Source: Photobacterium profundum SS9
GTDB taxonomy: Bacteria; Pseudomonadota; Gammaproteobacteria; Enterobacterales; Vibrionaceae
Direction of reading: 5' to 3'
Assembly: GCF_000196255.1 (NCBI RefSeq)
Contig: NC_006370.1
Coordinates: 1,808,887 to 1,872,886, forward strand
Length of the DNA stretch: 64,000 bases
The stretch's first letter is position 1, and the number at the start of each line of letters is the position of its first letter. The notes under the pieces were generated by a model. The model was not told the DNA's origin, did no database searches, and worked only from the letters and a program-made list of their open reading frames with translations. The translations under genes and the position numbers were made by a program. Of this stretch, positions 52,197 to 61,264 are shown in pieces.

Positions 52197-53205
52197 ATCG
52201 GGTAGCCGAGGGTCTTTAACCCTCAGCCCCCACAACACCCTGCATGCGGATCCGCACAGGGCGTTTCACTTAGAATGGTGAAGCCTAATCCATCCATCAC
52301 GTAGTTCAACCTATCCCTGAGATCTTAGGTAAGCATTGGATAATGCTTGCTGTATTCCCGGTGTCTTTGAACTTCGCCATGGGCCTTTACTGGTAATGCC
52401 ACACGCAACGGCTGATTGAATCCGAACGCCTCGATTCAACAGAATTTTTACTTTAGTGCGAGGCTTTCGCCACTGTCGCCAATAAGCCATTCGGACTCTA
52501 CGCCTGATCCAATGATCGAGTTCGACACAGCGTTGATAGCAGTTGGCGATACCAAAATAATTAATCCAACCTCGTAGATATTGGCTGGTTTTGAAGAGTT
52601 GATATTTCATCAATACTCCCCAATTGCGGTTTGTCAGTCGCCTAACTTGCTGCTTAAATTTCAGCAGTGTTTTAGGATGCCATTGAATACGGTTTGCCCG
52701 GAATGTGAATCCCAGAAATTTGCTTTCAGTGGTTCTGACAACGTGACTTTTGGTTGTGTTCACCGCGAGTTTCAGGCGGTTTTGCAAATAGCGACTGATA
52801 CTTAGGATCACGCGTTGGCCCGCACGCTGACTTTTCACCAGAATGGTCAAGTCATCGGCGTATCTGGCAAATTTATGTCTTCGTTTCTCAAGTTCTTTGT
52901 CGAGTGGATCGAGCATGATGTTCGCCAATAATGGTGACAATGGGCCTCCTTGAGGAACGCCTTCTTGACTCTTCATATAAGCCTTTTGATTGACCAATGA
53001 CGCCAGCTCTAAGATATCGACTAATTAACTTAAGTAGACGCTTATCTATCTCAACACGCCTGACGGGTGAGGGTTGATACTGCTCTGCTCGCAGATCGGT
53101 TTCAACTTTGTCCCATTGCCCTGATTTAACCCAGTCGGGGAATTCGCTGATAGTCATGCTATCGACGCCAGCAGCCCCTTGGTTGCTTTCAGCCGAATGC
53201 AAAGA
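52197..53205 (-). mobile_element. Group IIC intron fragment 2
   Basis: Same 3' terminal sequence as fragment 1 (CTACCCGAT | TATGGC) and about 97% identity in the shared part. It too lacks the 5' end. An internal deletion removes the RT region between RRVEI and DKRLLK. Confidence 0.75.
52311..53202 (-). pseudogene. Group II intron reverse transcriptase, deleted and frameshifted
   Basis: The N-terminal frame (SNQGAAGVDSMTISEFPDW... PSPVRRVEI) jumps directly to DKRLLKLISRYLRAGV, skipping the region holding SYGFRPGR and the first catalytic Asp. A frame change follows, and the second frame resumes at EGVPQGGPLSPLLANIM and runs through YADDLTILV to the natural C-terminus (LSNAYLRSQG). Non-functional, but it keeps the complete C-terminus lost in fragment 1. 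Confidence 0.88.
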
Positions 53206-53261
53206 GCTTCGTTTTCCGAGTCTCGCCGCGAATGATTATAGAATTTATGAATGTGTTTATT

Positions 53262-53853
53262 CGTCACCTAAAAGGTTAAAACCACCGACTTTAGTCGGTC
53301 AGCTTCAGCTATGATATTTTACGGTCATCGATGATGTTGGAGCATGATTATGGATTATAGATATGGAAGTCATACAGTCTTCAAAATTCAGTACCATTTC
53401 GTTTTTGTAACGAAGTATCGTTATCAAGTTTTGACTGGTGATGTTGGCTTGAAAGCTCGAGAGCTAATCAGGCAAACATGTCATGCTTTTGAGATTGATA
53501 TTTTGAAGGGGGTAATCAGTAAAGATCATGTTCACTTGTTAGTTTCTGCACCACCCAATATGGCACCTAGCGAAATAATGCGAAGGATTAAAGGCCGTAC
53601 ATCGGCTAAGTTGTTCGAGAGTTATCCTGATTTAAAGAAGAAATACTGGGGACGTCATTTTTGGGCTAGAGGCTACTTTTGTGTGACATCTGGTGACCTA
53701 ACGGAAGAAATGATAAAGGAATACCTTGATCATCACTTTGAGCCCAAGGCTGAAGATAACTTCAGGACAGAAGGCTAACGAAAACGGGTCTTTGACCCGT
53801 ATCCGGACTTTCAGTCCTTAATACTAACCCACCTACTTTAGTAGGTGGTTGTT
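53262..53853 (+). mobile_element. IS200/IS605-family element (tnpA only)
   Basis: Left-end hairpin ACCGACTTTAGTCGGT at about 53282 and right-end hairpin CCACCTACTTTAGTAGGTGG (53830-53849), with no inverted repeats and a single tnpA, as in IS200. Ends are approximate. Confidence 0.8.
53350..53778 (+). CDS. tnpA: IS200/IS605 Y1 transposase TnpA
   Basis: A 142-residue HUH Y1 transposase. KIQYHFVFVTKYRYQVL, the HUH motif DHVHLLVSAPP and a catalytic Tyr region KEYLDHHF are present. ATG 53350, seven bases after GGAG, is preferred over the ATG six bases earlier. Full length and apparently intact. It moves single-stranded DNA using the end hairpins. Confidence 0.93.
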   Translation: MDYRYGSHTVFKIQYHFVFVTKYRYQVLTGDVGLKARELIRQTCHAFEIDILKGVISKDHVHLLVSAPPNMAPSEIMRRIKGRTSAKLFESYPDLKKKYWGRHFWARGYFCVTSGDLTEEMIKEYLDHHFEPKAEDNFRTEG

Positions 53854-53876
53854 TAGTATTCAAGTGTTTGGTCACT

Positions 53877-53955
53877 TTGTTATATCAATGCATTTGTTAA
53901 ACTAGCTTGGTTTCACTACAACCGTGCTAACAAATGCATTTAAGCGGCGTTAGCC
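53877..53955 (+). repeat. Integron attC site (third sequence type)
   Basis: Long stem AATGCATTTGTTA / TAACAAATGCATT around TAGCTTGGTTTCACTACAAC, ending GGCGTTAGCC. The final GCGTTAG is a classic attC end. It belongs to a cassette whose gene was replaced by the intron and IS200. Confidence 0.75.
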
Positions 53956-54009
53956 GAAATCGGACTCCATAGAGTTTTTTATAACTATTAATAATGGTAT
54001 TTCTAGAAA

Positions 54010-54579
54010 ATGTTTAAATTTTTTTTTCGTCTATTGTTTAGACTTCAGGGTTGGAAAGTACGTGATTTGCCGCCTTCTGATATCAGAAACTGTGTAATGG
54101 TTGGTGCCCCTCATACGAGTAATTGGGATTTTGTTTTTACAATGGCAGCTTGCGATTATATGAACTTACCCCAGCCGCGTTTTACAATAAAAAAAGAATG
54201 GATGCGCTTTCCATTTAACCTGATTCTTGGACCAATGGGGGCTATTCCGATTGACCGTTCAGGAAAAAAAGCGGGTGACAAACGCCCTAAAATGGTAGAT
54301 GAAATAGTTAAATTCGTTGAAGCCTCTGATGGCATAACCGTATTAGTAACACCAGAAGGTACTAGGGGGCCAGCCAAACGATGGAGAACAGGTTTTTATC
54401 ATGTCGCAATGCAATCTAAAGTGCCAATACTTTTAGGGTACTTAGACTATGAAAAACGTGAAGTTGGGGTTGGTAAGGTTATTTACCCAAGTGGTGACTT
54501 AGAAAAAGATTTGCGCCAAATATGGGACTTTTATAGTACGATTCCGCCGCGCTATCCAGAGAGGTATATACAGCTTTAA
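54010..54579 (+). CDS. PlsC-like lysophospholipid acyltransferase (cassette)
   Basis: A 189-residue membrane-associated acyltransferase. Motif I is APHTSNWDF (H-x4-D, catalytic), motif II GAIPIDRSG, motif III VTPEGTRGPAKRW. These match the 1-acyl-glycerol-3-phosphate acyltransferase family; the length is shorter than PlsC and like small stand-alone members. The hydrophobic N-terminus (FKFFFRLLFRL) may anchor it. Followed by an attC at 54627. Confidence 0.9.
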   Translation: MFKFFFRLLFRLQGWKVRDLPPSDIRNCVMVGAPHTSNWDFVFTMAACDYMNLPQPRFTIKKEWMRFPFNLILGPMGAIPIDRSGKKAGDKRPKMVDEIVKFVEASDGITVLVTPEGTRGPAKRWRTGFYHVAMQSKVPILLGYLDYEKREVGVGKVIYPSGDLEKDLRQIWDFYSTIPPRYPERYIQL

Positions 54580-54626
54580 TCGTAAAATATATGGACTTGA
54601 AATGTTATACATTGCAGGGGCTTATC

Positions 54627-54728
54627 GGCTAAACACATCAAGTTGACGCGTTTTACTCCGCAGTTTTGGTATGGAGTTCAGTGTGTTTGGTCGGTTAGTT
54701 GTGGCGTAACTTATGTTCGGCGTTATGG
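54627..54728 (+). repeat. Integron attC site
   Basis: GGCTAAAC, then AAGTTGACGCGTTTTACTCC, TTTTGGTATGGAGTTCAGTG and ending TTCGGCGTTATGG. This is the main attC type of the array. Confidence 0.85.
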
Positions 54729-54838
54729 CTCTCGAAATCTTATTTTCCATATGCGAGGTGAATGTATGAGTCATGTATCACATTTAGCGTAAATCTGATG
54801 TGATTAGCTTGCGTTTTATTAAACCTAATACGGTCATC

Positions 54839-55198
54839 ATGAATAAGAAAGAATTTATAGAGATTTATTTGCGCCAAAAAGGTGCGAGTAGAACAGTAGT
54901 GAAACCATATCCTTTTTTATGGTACAAGTTGTTTAATTCGAACGCTAAACCTTGTTTATTTGAATCACCATTGAAGCTCTTTGTTTGGCAATTAGTTCTG
55001 GGAACGGTGACTTGGGGGGGAGGTATGTGGCTAATGGTATGGCGGTTGCAAGAACCAAATATTAATAATCTATACATATCGCTACTTTTTGGCTTCACTA
55101 CAGGTTTATGGTTGAGCTTGGAAGTTTTGTACTACTCAAAGAAGCTTAAAATCACATCGTGGCCAGAGTGGTTAAGCGAGCACCATTTAGCTGAATAG
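54839..55198 (+). CDS. DUF6404-like small membrane protein (cassette)
   Basis: A 119-residue product from ATG 54839 (MNKKEFIEIYLRQKGA); a GTG at 54800 would add 13 residues. Two membrane helices (LFVWQLVLGTVTWGGGMWLMV and LYISLLFGFTTGLWLSLEVL) precede SWPEWLSEH. The order of an N-terminal helix, PYPFLWYKLF, two helices and a W-P-x-W tail resembles DUF6404; tentative. Function unknown. Confidence 0.65.
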   Translation: MNKKEFIEIYLRQKGASRTVVKPYPFLWYKLFNSNAKPCLFESPLKLFVWQLVLGTVTWGGGMWLMVWRLQEPNINNLYISLLFGFTTGLWLSLEVLYYSKKLKITSWPEWLSEHHLAE

Positions 55199-55297
55199 CC
55201 TAAAAACATTAAGGTGACGCGTTACACTTCGCAGTTTTGGTATGGAGTTCAGTGTGTTTGGTTAGCTGGTTGTTGTAACTTCTGAACACGCGTATAC
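55197..55297 (+). repeat. Integron attC site
   Basis: TAGCCTAAAAACATTAAGGT start and the same core as 54627. The last box is degenerate (ACGCGTATAC). Confidence 0.75.
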
Positions 55298-55317
55298 AAA
55301 CAATCAAGGATATCAAA

Positions 55318-55671
55318 ATGAAACAAGCACCAATTAAAGAATTAATCACATTTGATGATTTTGAAAAACTAGATATACGAGTGGGAACAATAACAGCGGT
55401 TTCAGAAGTTGAAAAATCTAAAAAACTGATGAAGTTGACTGTGGACTTTGGTGATCATGTTCGTTCAATTCTTGCTGGCATCAAACAAGAACGTGAAAAT
55501 CCACACGAAATTGAAGGTAAGCAAGCTCTATTCGTTGTTAATCTACCAGAGCAAAATATGGCAGGAGAAGTTTCTCAAGGAATGCTGTTTGATATTGGTT
55601 ATGCAGATAAGTTGACTCCTTGTTTAGCGATGCCAGAAACCTCAGTTCCCAATGGTAGTAGAGCAGGGTAG
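55318..55671 (+). CDS. tRNA-binding OB-fold protein, CsaA-like (cassette)
   Basis: A 117-residue protein matching the EMAP/Arc1p-type tRNA-binding domain: FDDFEKLDIRVGTITAVSEVEKSKKLMKLTVDFG, SILAGIKQ, QALFVVNLPEQNMAGEVSQGML. Stand-alone copies include CsaA and YgjH-like proteins. The C-terminus (PETSVPNGSRAG) is close to the usual ending, so the domain is complete. Binding of tRNA or other RNA is expected. Confidence 0.92.
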   Translation: MKQAPIKELITFDDFEKLDIRVGTITAVSEVEKSKKLMKLTVDFGDHVRSILAGIKQERENPHEIEGKQALFVVNLPEQNMAGEVSQGMLFDIGYADKLTPCLAMPETSVPNGSRAG

Positions 55672-55717
55672 GTACTTGGTTGGTTAGCCGTGGTGCAACC
55701 TATGTTAGACGTTATAT
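55670..55717 (+). repeat. Partial attC site
   Basis: Only the right half (TTGGTTGGTTAGCCGTGGTG, ending TTAGACGTTATAT). The left half is missing, so the two cassettes around it may be fused. Confidence 0.6.
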
Positions 55718-55735
55718 GCAAAGAGTGAATCTGAA

Positions 55736-56242
55736 ATGAAAATACATTGTCGAAAGTTGAACGATATTGATTATTTAAATATGAGGGCTCTCCTGCTAAG
55801 AGATGGGGCAAATGACTGGAATTACATTACCGAAGAAAGTATATCCACCCAATTCACATTGATAGGTGAAGGGAGAGCATCGGTTGCTTTAGCTGAAGTT
55901 GAAGAAGGTGAAATCATAGGTTTTGCAGTAATCATTCATAGTGATGCATTTCCAGTCAAACTTGTAAAATATACTGATTCTTCAGACATCGCTTATATCA
56001 AGGAAGTAGTTGTGAGTAAAAGTCACAGCGGGAAAGGGTTGGGCAGTAAGTTGCTTCAAGAGTGTGTTCTTATTGCCCGTAATCAGAATGTGAGTAACGT
56101 GTTCATTGAAAGGCACGAGGAGAACGCTGCTTCAGCAGGGATGATGCGCAAAGCCGGATTTGAAATTATTGATACTTTTTATGACCCTAAAAAAAGGTCA
56201 GCAGGATCAAGAAACACTTCAGTGTTAGCTAAATGCACATAA
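55736..56242 (+). CDS. GNAT-family N-acetyltransferase (cassette)
   Basis: A 168-residue GNAT. IAYIKEVVVSKSHSGKGLGSKLLQE holds the acetyl-CoA-binding (R/Q)xxGxG/A loop, here SGKGLGSK; ERHEENAASAGMMRKAGFEII is the usual C-terminal segment. Substrate cannot be told; such cassettes often modify antibiotics, polyamines or proteins. The stop overlaps CATAAC, a likely attC start, into which the IS91 relic has inserted. Confidence 0.88.
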   Translation: MKIHCRKLNDIDYLNMRALLLRDGANDWNYITEESISTQFTLIGEGRASVALAEVEEGEIIGFAVIIHSDAFPVKLVKYTDSSDIAYIKEVVVSKSHSGKGLGSKLLQECVLIARNQNVSNVFIERHEENAASAGMMRKAGFEIIDTFYDPKKRSAGSRNTSVLAKCT

Positions 56243-56244
56243 CA

Positions 56245-57008
56245 GAGAAGGATATGTGTCGCGAAGCCGACACCTATCCGAAGTGTTGAACAAGCCCGAG
56301 CTACCTTATATAGGGAAATATTACGAAAAAGTTAAAATGTGATTGCTGGTAAGCGGTTATATTGAAGCGAACACCTGCCTTGGCTTAAGACCAATAGACA
56401 TAATTGACTGATTTTAATGTTTAATTCTGGTTATCTCATCAAATAAAAGCTGAACTATTATCTTTATGTAACCCAATATTATCTCGGTCGAAATACGCCA
56501 AGACACCGCATTAAATGGTGGCAACAAGGACAAAACCAATACGCCACGGTATAGGTATTTAGATAAATACAATAAAGCTGATTTTCCCCGCCCAACATGA
56601 CGACAATCCACAACCCATTTTGGGGATAACTGACGAGGTAACCGTAATTTTAGTGTGTCAGTGATGTGGCTGAGTAAACGTGCTCGCCACACGTTAGCCA
56701 GAGCAAAGGCGTTGAGTAAATACTGATTTTTACAGTGTATCCATTGCCGTTTATTGGTATCAAAGCCGTCGCCAGTCACCACAATATAAATCTGCGGATG
56801 TAAATCTCGTCGTCGATTATGGGTATGAAGCACCGACGTAAATCCGATAGTCTCACCGATATTCTTAGCACGACACGCGAAGTCTTTTATTAAAGTGGTG
56901 GATAATGCGACGCACTGCACGTGAATAGGCGTCAATGGTTGCAGGGCGTTTACCTTGCAGTTTTAAGTTAGTAAGCTGTTGTTCATAAAGATAATCGGCG
57001 CGGCTTCG
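56245..57008 (-). pseudogene. IS91-family relic 1 (Y2 transposase fragment)
   Basis: The minus-strand frame at 56414-56935 encodes FTSVLHTHNRRRDLHPQIYI, LLNAFALANVWRARLLSHI and SPKWVVDCRHVGRGKSALLYLSKYLYRGVL, the core of IS91-type HUH transposases. Upstream (minus) are pieces of a tyrosine recombinase frame (LQGKRPATIDAYSRAVRRI). N- and C-termini are missing. The outer ends match relic 2 at 60007-60262. Confidence 0.75.
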
Positions 57009-57009
57009 T

Positions 57010-57110
57010 TCAACAAAAACATTAAGTTGACACGTTTAGTTCGCAGTTTTGGTATGGAGTTGAGTGTGTTTGTTTAGTTAGTCGTGGCGCAACTTATCCT
57101 AGGCGTTGGG
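57010..57110 (+). repeat. Integron attC site
   Basis: AACAAAAACATTAAGTTGAC, CGCAGTTTTGGTATGGAGTT and ending CTAGGCGTTGGG; main array type. Confidence 0.8.
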
Positions 57111-57211
57111 TATTATTTATTTCATAGAGTAACAAATGGAACATGGGAGCAAAGGGATAAAGCGAAATTAAATTACATCTTAAATTATCGTTCTTAAAAG
57201 GAAGTTACATC

Positions 57212-57925
57212 ATGAAAAAACAAGTGCAGACACTAATCATCGCAGGAGTCCTTACTTCCATGCTCACTGGATGTGGGGTAGTTATGCAGGCTCGTTCAAG
57301 TGCGACGCAGTTTGATTTACGAGTACAAGAAGAAAGTCAGAATTTAGATAAAAAACCAGTCAAAAGCGATGTGTTCAACAGAGTGAAAACTATAGTTGTT
57401 GCTGATTACGTGGATTATTTAGAGGGATTTCCTGCTGATAATATCCGTGTATATAAAGTGATGGTGAAACAATTAGAAAAAAGCCTCGAGAGATCAGGTA
57501 AATACAAAGTGATCTCATCGTCTAAATTCCGAGATGAAATTAAGCGCCAAGATCAAGATATCGATCTTACCGTGGATTCTAGCGAGGATATTGAAGAATC
57601 AATGGCGCTAGTGGGTAAAGCGTTAACTGTGCATGGTGTTGTGGCAATTGATATGGACACTGAGGGCGAGAACATCAGCTCTCTGAGTAACCAAGCAACT
57701 CAAATGTCACAATTAATTGTGGATGGTGAAATTCGTCTCCCAATGGAAATTAAATTGGTGATGGTAAGAACAAGAACTTCAGAGGTATTGTACTCTCAAT
57801 CAAGTATTGTTGATTGGGTGACTGGAACATCTGGCTTGAGTACGACCAAATCATCTCGGTTAACGAAGATTGTTTCCTCTGTTGTTGATCCACTTGTCCT
57901 CGGCATGACTAAAACTCCAAACTAA
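57212..57925 (+). CDS. Putative lipoprotein (cassette)
   Basis: A 237-residue protein with a lipoprotein signal: KKQVQTLIIAGVLTSMLTGC, lipobox LTGC with Cys at residue 21. The mature part has alternating strands (FNRVKTIVVADYVDYL, GVVAIDMDTEG, LPMEIKLVMVRTRTSEVLYSQ), reminiscent of CsgG/GNA1162-type outer-membrane lipoproteins but not firmly assignable. AAGGAAGTTACATC precedes ATG. Followed by a half attC of the second type. Confidence 0.8.
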   Translation: MKKQVQTLIIAGVLTSMLTGCGVVMQARSSATQFDLRVQEESQNLDKKPVKSDVFNRVKTIVVADYVDYLEGFPADNIRVYKVMVKQLEKSLERSGKYKVISSSKFRDEIKRQDQDIDLTVDSSEDIEESMALVGKALTVHGVVAIDMDTEGENISSLSNQATQMSQLIVDGEIRLPMEIKLVMVRTRTSEVLYSQSSIVDWVTGTSGLSTTKSSRLTKIVSSVVDPLVLGMTKTPN

Positions 57926-58231
57926 GCCAAAGCTACGTTTTATTAAGCGTAGCTAAGCTCATAATTAAGAAGTTACAGTGCAAAGTGTTGTCAAAATCTT
58001 TATAAACGCTTTAAACGGAACAAAAACAGTTGGCTACCGAGTGTTGATTTTACGAAAAATGGATTCGCATAACTATTTTCTATCAAGCATCCTGCTCGCG
58101 ACAGCATTTGGCCTTATAAAAAGGCATTAAGCAATGATTTAAAGTCAGTGAAAATAATATCGAAAACCAACTTTCAACTTGATGAAAGATAAAACCTGTT
58201 ACTTAATCTTTTGAATTAATTAGGGGTGAAT
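57926..58231. other. Intergenic stretch with half attC
   Basis: Contains AAGCTACG...CGTAGCT just after the lipoprotein gene (a possible terminator near 57932-57953) and the left half of an attC (ACGGAACAAAAACAGTTGGC, 57999-58045). The rest shows nothing recognisable. Confidence 0.5.
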
Positions 58232-58480
58232 ATGAGTGAAATGGATAAATTACTCAAAGCTCTTGATAGCCTCGGTGAATCATATGATGAACAAAAAGGT
58301 ATAGTAAAAGTAAATTTTGTCTATGTACTTGGTAAAGTATCAATACAATTCAACCACGAAAAATCAACTTTCAAGGTTTCTTCGTTTAATTTGTTGTCTT
58401 TAGTTAGTCTGGTTCTTTTTACATATATGGCTATGAGTGGTTTTTTGTATGGTGATTACCCTCATCCTGAGGTGATGGGG

Positions 58481-59880
58481 CATAGGTATCTACACAGATT
58501 GAGCAAAAAACGAACTGGCTATTTGCCTCATCGCGTTTATCTCATCCATGGTGTAGGTATCTAGTACTTCACACATTTGTAGGAAAACCCATAGTCCCGC
58601 AAGCAGTGATGGCTGAGTGACAGGCTTTGTTCGCTTAGTTAAACGACCACTCAGCTTAACCAAAAAACCTTTAAATTCATTAGCTTCATCCGAGCTGTCC
58701 GAATAAAGCTTAAATATCAACGTCGTTGCAACACTGGCTGTGATCAGACGCTTTAATATTGACTCCGCAGTAGTTTGCTGCCATTTTTCTAACTGATGAC
58801 CATCTGACTTCAATAACTTAAACCAAGATTCAATATTCCAGCGATGGCAATACCACGTTGCGATCTCTGTTGCATCAACATCCAACACGTTAGACAGCAG
58901 ATACCATCTTGCTAGCTCTTTACCTTCATCATCCGTGACTAGGCTCATAACAAAGCGACAGGTGGGCGCCGCTGACGCGAGCTTTTCTGATTTCCGGTGT
59001 AACTCAACAGTCGTTTCACCAACAAACAAATAGCCCTCTTTACCTCGAAGAGAAATAACACCTTTCAAGTCTGGGGAGATTGTTCGACTGATGATTTCAG
59101 CCGTTTTAAACTGACCTTCGTGACGGAACGTTGAGCCTTTTTTAGTTCGAGTTAGCCAGTGAACTGAGCCTAAACGTCTTAAGTCTTTCGCTGAATCTGC
59201 TTCTCTATCAACAACATGCACCAGGGGCTTGTCTAAATCTAATTGTTCTTGCCAATGAATGCTGTCAAAGAGTGAATCTAGGTGACTTTGCTTGGGTTGT
59301 AACTCTTGGCTTCGGCATTGATAAATACCGTTGCTTGTCAGTAAGTTAAGACCTGCTGGAGCAATGGGTGCGCCAGTATTTGCGTCTACCAATAAAGACG
59401 CTTGCAGTTCGTAGCCAACATCGAGAGCGTGTGACATCTTAGTTTTATCTAACTTACTATGATGTTTAGCGAAATTGATATGGCACCAATCATGAGCCAT
59501 TAATACATATCGACTTTGACTTTCTTTCACACCAGAACGAGCAAGACCCAGCATCGGGCCACTTAGCATAGGAAAAGTCACATCCTCATTATGATAAAAA
59601 CGCCATGTTGCTTGTGTCGATGCCCATGATTGTGTGTGGTGGCGAAGAGATTTTACACCTGGTGCATTGCTAGAATTAACTGTCATGTGTTCCATTATAA
59701 GGGTCTGATAACGCTTAGATAATCTTGATTCAAGGATACAGGGTAATTGATGTTGTTCAAAAAGAGTCATCGTCAATACTAATGAAATGAAAGTTAACTC
59801 TCTTGATCGTTGATCCTTAGATCAGTTCCCTTCTCTTGGCCGATTGGTTAATTTGTAACCATTTTGTGTAGATACCTATG
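58481..59880 (-). mobile_element. IS4-family (IS50-like) element, copy 2
   Basis: 1400 bp, CATAGGTATCTACAC ends, perfect 9-bp target duplication GTGATGGGG (58472-58480 and 59881-59889). This copy defines the element's true length and duplication size. Confidence 0.97.
58490..59776 (-). CDS. IS4-family transposase (Tn5-like)
   Basis: A 428-residue transposase differing from copy 1 at only two residues (for example QLDLDKP against QLHLDKP). The catalytic AHDW, VVDREAD and Y-x2-R-x3-E-x6-K residues are intact. Confidence 0.95.
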   Translation of the reverse strand: MTMTLFEQHQLPCILESRLSKRYQTLIMEHMTVNSSNAPGVKSLRHHTQSWASTQATWRFYHNEDVTFPMLSGPMLGLARSGVKESQSRYVLMAHDWCHINFAKHHSKLDKTKMSHALDVGYELQASLLVDANTGAPIAPAGLNLLTSNGIYQCRSQELQPKQSHLDSLFDSIHWQEQLDLDKPLVHVVDREADSAKDLRRLGSVHWLTRTKKGSTFRHEGQFKTAEIISRTISPDLKGVISLRGKEGYLFVGETTVELHRKSEKLASAAPTCRFVMSLVTDDEGKELARWYLLSNVLDVDATEIATWYCHRWNIESWFKLLKSDGHQLEKWQQTTAESILKRLITASVATTLIFKLYSDSSDEANEFKGFLVKLSGRLTKRTKPVTQPSLLAGLWVFLQMCEVLDTYTMDEINAMRQIASSFFAQSV

Positions 59881-60006
59881 GTGATGGGGACTGCTGTCGT
59901 GCTCATGTTCTTTCGAGAATTAATGGTTGAAATTCGATCTCAAGGATTGCAAACGAGGCTGCTACTCTCATATGATAATTTGTTAATAACTTGAAATTGC
60001 TTATAA

Positions 60007-60262
60007 ACAGAGATGGATATGTGTCTCGAAGCCGACAGCTATCCTAAGTGTTGAACAAGCCCAAGCTACCTTATATAGGGAAATATTACGAAGAAGTGGA
60101 AGCTGAACCATTGCGAATAACCCTGACAGTACTCCAAGAATGGGTGTCGGGTGCTTTATCAACGTGGTGGATAATGCGACGCACTGCACGTGAATAGGCG
60201 TCAATGGTTGCAGGGCGTTTACCTTGCAGTTTTAAGTTAGTAAGCTGTTGTTCATAAAGAAA
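60007..60262 (-). pseudogene. IS91-family relic 2 (ends only)
   Basis: Shares its left ~85 bases (GATATGTGTC...CCTTATATAGGGAAATATTA) and right ~90 bases (GGATAATGCGACGCACTGCA ... AATCGGCGCG) with relic 1, but nearly all transposase sequence is gone. The minus strand keeps LQGKRPATIDAYSRAVRRII of the recombinase frame, fused to a downstream THSWSTVRV piece. Confidence 0.65.
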
Positions 60263-60316
60263 ATCGGCGCGATTTTTTTGTTCAATGTTATGCGAAAAAA
60301 TTACAAGGAGGTACTT

Positions 60317-60844
60317 ATGGAAACGAATAAACATATTGGAAGTTTAGTTCTTAGCCAAGAACGGATTAGATTAGGAGTGGCAATTGTAGCAGATAAACTA
60401 AACCAGAAATTTTCAGGTGAAGAGGTTGTTATTATTTCAGTTGTTCCTGGGGGTATTCTATTTACCGCGGATCTTGTTCGGGAATTGAAATTTGATGTCA
60501 ATATGGACTATATAGCTTGTCATCATACACCTGGTGTTAGTGAGAATGGATCGCCGATTGTGTATCATCAAGATATTAATATTAAAGATAAACATGTCAT
60601 TTTAGTCGATGATGCCATTGAGACTGGTGGAACGATGAAACGAGTTGCGCTATTCATTGGTGCTGAGTTCGGTGTTAAATCTGTTTCCATTGCTACGTTA
60701 TTTGTAAAGCCTAATCGAGTCAATATACCAGTGACGCAATATTTTGCTTATGAAATGGATAATGACGATATGCTAATTGGTTATGGATTATCTTGGGAAA
60801 ATAAATATCAAAATATTCCATTCGTATCGAAGCTAATTAAGTAA
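60317..60844 (+). CDS. Phosphoribosyltransferase, hypoxanthine-type (cassette)
   Basis: A 175-residue type I phosphoribosyltransferase. HVILVDDAIETGGTM is the PRPP-binding loop; VVIISVVPGGILFTADLVREL is the first conserved strand. The order resembles hypoxanthine/xanthine PRTases. ATG 60317 follows a perfect AAGGAGGT by four bases, so the longer frame from 60248 is rejected. The ORF lies directly after the IS91 relic, whose end reads GTTATGCG, like an attC R' box. Confidence 0.88.
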   Translation: METNKHIGSLVLSQERIRLGVAIVADKLNQKFSGEEVVIISVVPGGILFTADLVRELKFDVNMDYIACHHTPGVSENGSPIVYHQDINIKDKHVILVDDAIETGGTMKRVALFIGAEFGVKSVSIATLFVKPNRVNIPVTQYFAYEMDNDDMLIGYGLSWENKYQNIPFVSKLIK

Positions 60845-60867
60845 ATCATTGGATATAACTTAGGGCT

Positions 60868-60945
60868 CGTTATAAAAAATAATCAAGGTGATGCCTTATA
60901 CTCGGCATTTTTGATTTGGAGTTCAGTGTAGTATCTAGCGGCTAT
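60868..60945 (+). repeat. Degenerate attC site
   Basis: CTCGTTATAAAAAATAATCA, AGGTGATGCCTTATACTCGG and ATTTGGAGTTCAGTG match the array core; the right end is decayed. Confidence 0.6.
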
Positions 60946-60990
60946 GAATTGTATTAATTTGATTTCGCCTTTCAATAAATGGAGTTAAAT

Positions 60991-61233
60991 ATGGCACAGA
61001 TGGCAATATCAAATTATCTTGGTGGCTTTATTTTATTGTTACTCTGTTATCCTTTTATACTGATTTCTATCAATCTATTTACTTATGATACGGTTCGCAA
61101 CAAAACTAACTTTTGGTTTAATTTGACTTGTGCTCTATTGGCAATTTATCTTTTGTTCATGCATATGAATATTGAGGTTGTTTATGGTAAGGAGCTACTT
61201 GACGCTTGGTATAGTAACCATATAAACGAATAA
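60991..61233 (+). CDS. Small membrane protein (80 aa, cassette)
   Basis: ATG 60991 with GGAG six bases upstream (MAQMAISNYLGG). Two membrane helices: FILLLLCYPFILISINLF and FWFNLTCALLAIYLLFMHM. Short polar C-terminus. No family recognised. Its attC was split by IS1595. Confidence 0.65.
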   Translation: MAQMAISNYLGGFILLLLCYPFILISINLFTYDTVRNKTNFWFNLTCALLAIYLLFMHMNIEVVYGKELLDAWYSNHINE

Positions 61234-61264
61234 TCATCCTACGAATAGGCACATATAAAAACAT

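Larger units (their letters stand above)
58232..59994 (+). pseudogene. Small cassette gene split by IS4
   Basis: AGGGGTG precedes ATG 58232. Joining 58232-58480 to 59890-59994 (one 9-bp duplication removed) gives one open frame of about 117 residues: MSEMDKLLKALDSLGESYDE..., a hydrophobic stretch LLSLVSLVLFTYMAMSGFLY, then PHPEVMG joined to TAVVLMFFRELMVEIRSQG. Two likely membrane segments. No family recognised. Confidence 0.8.
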
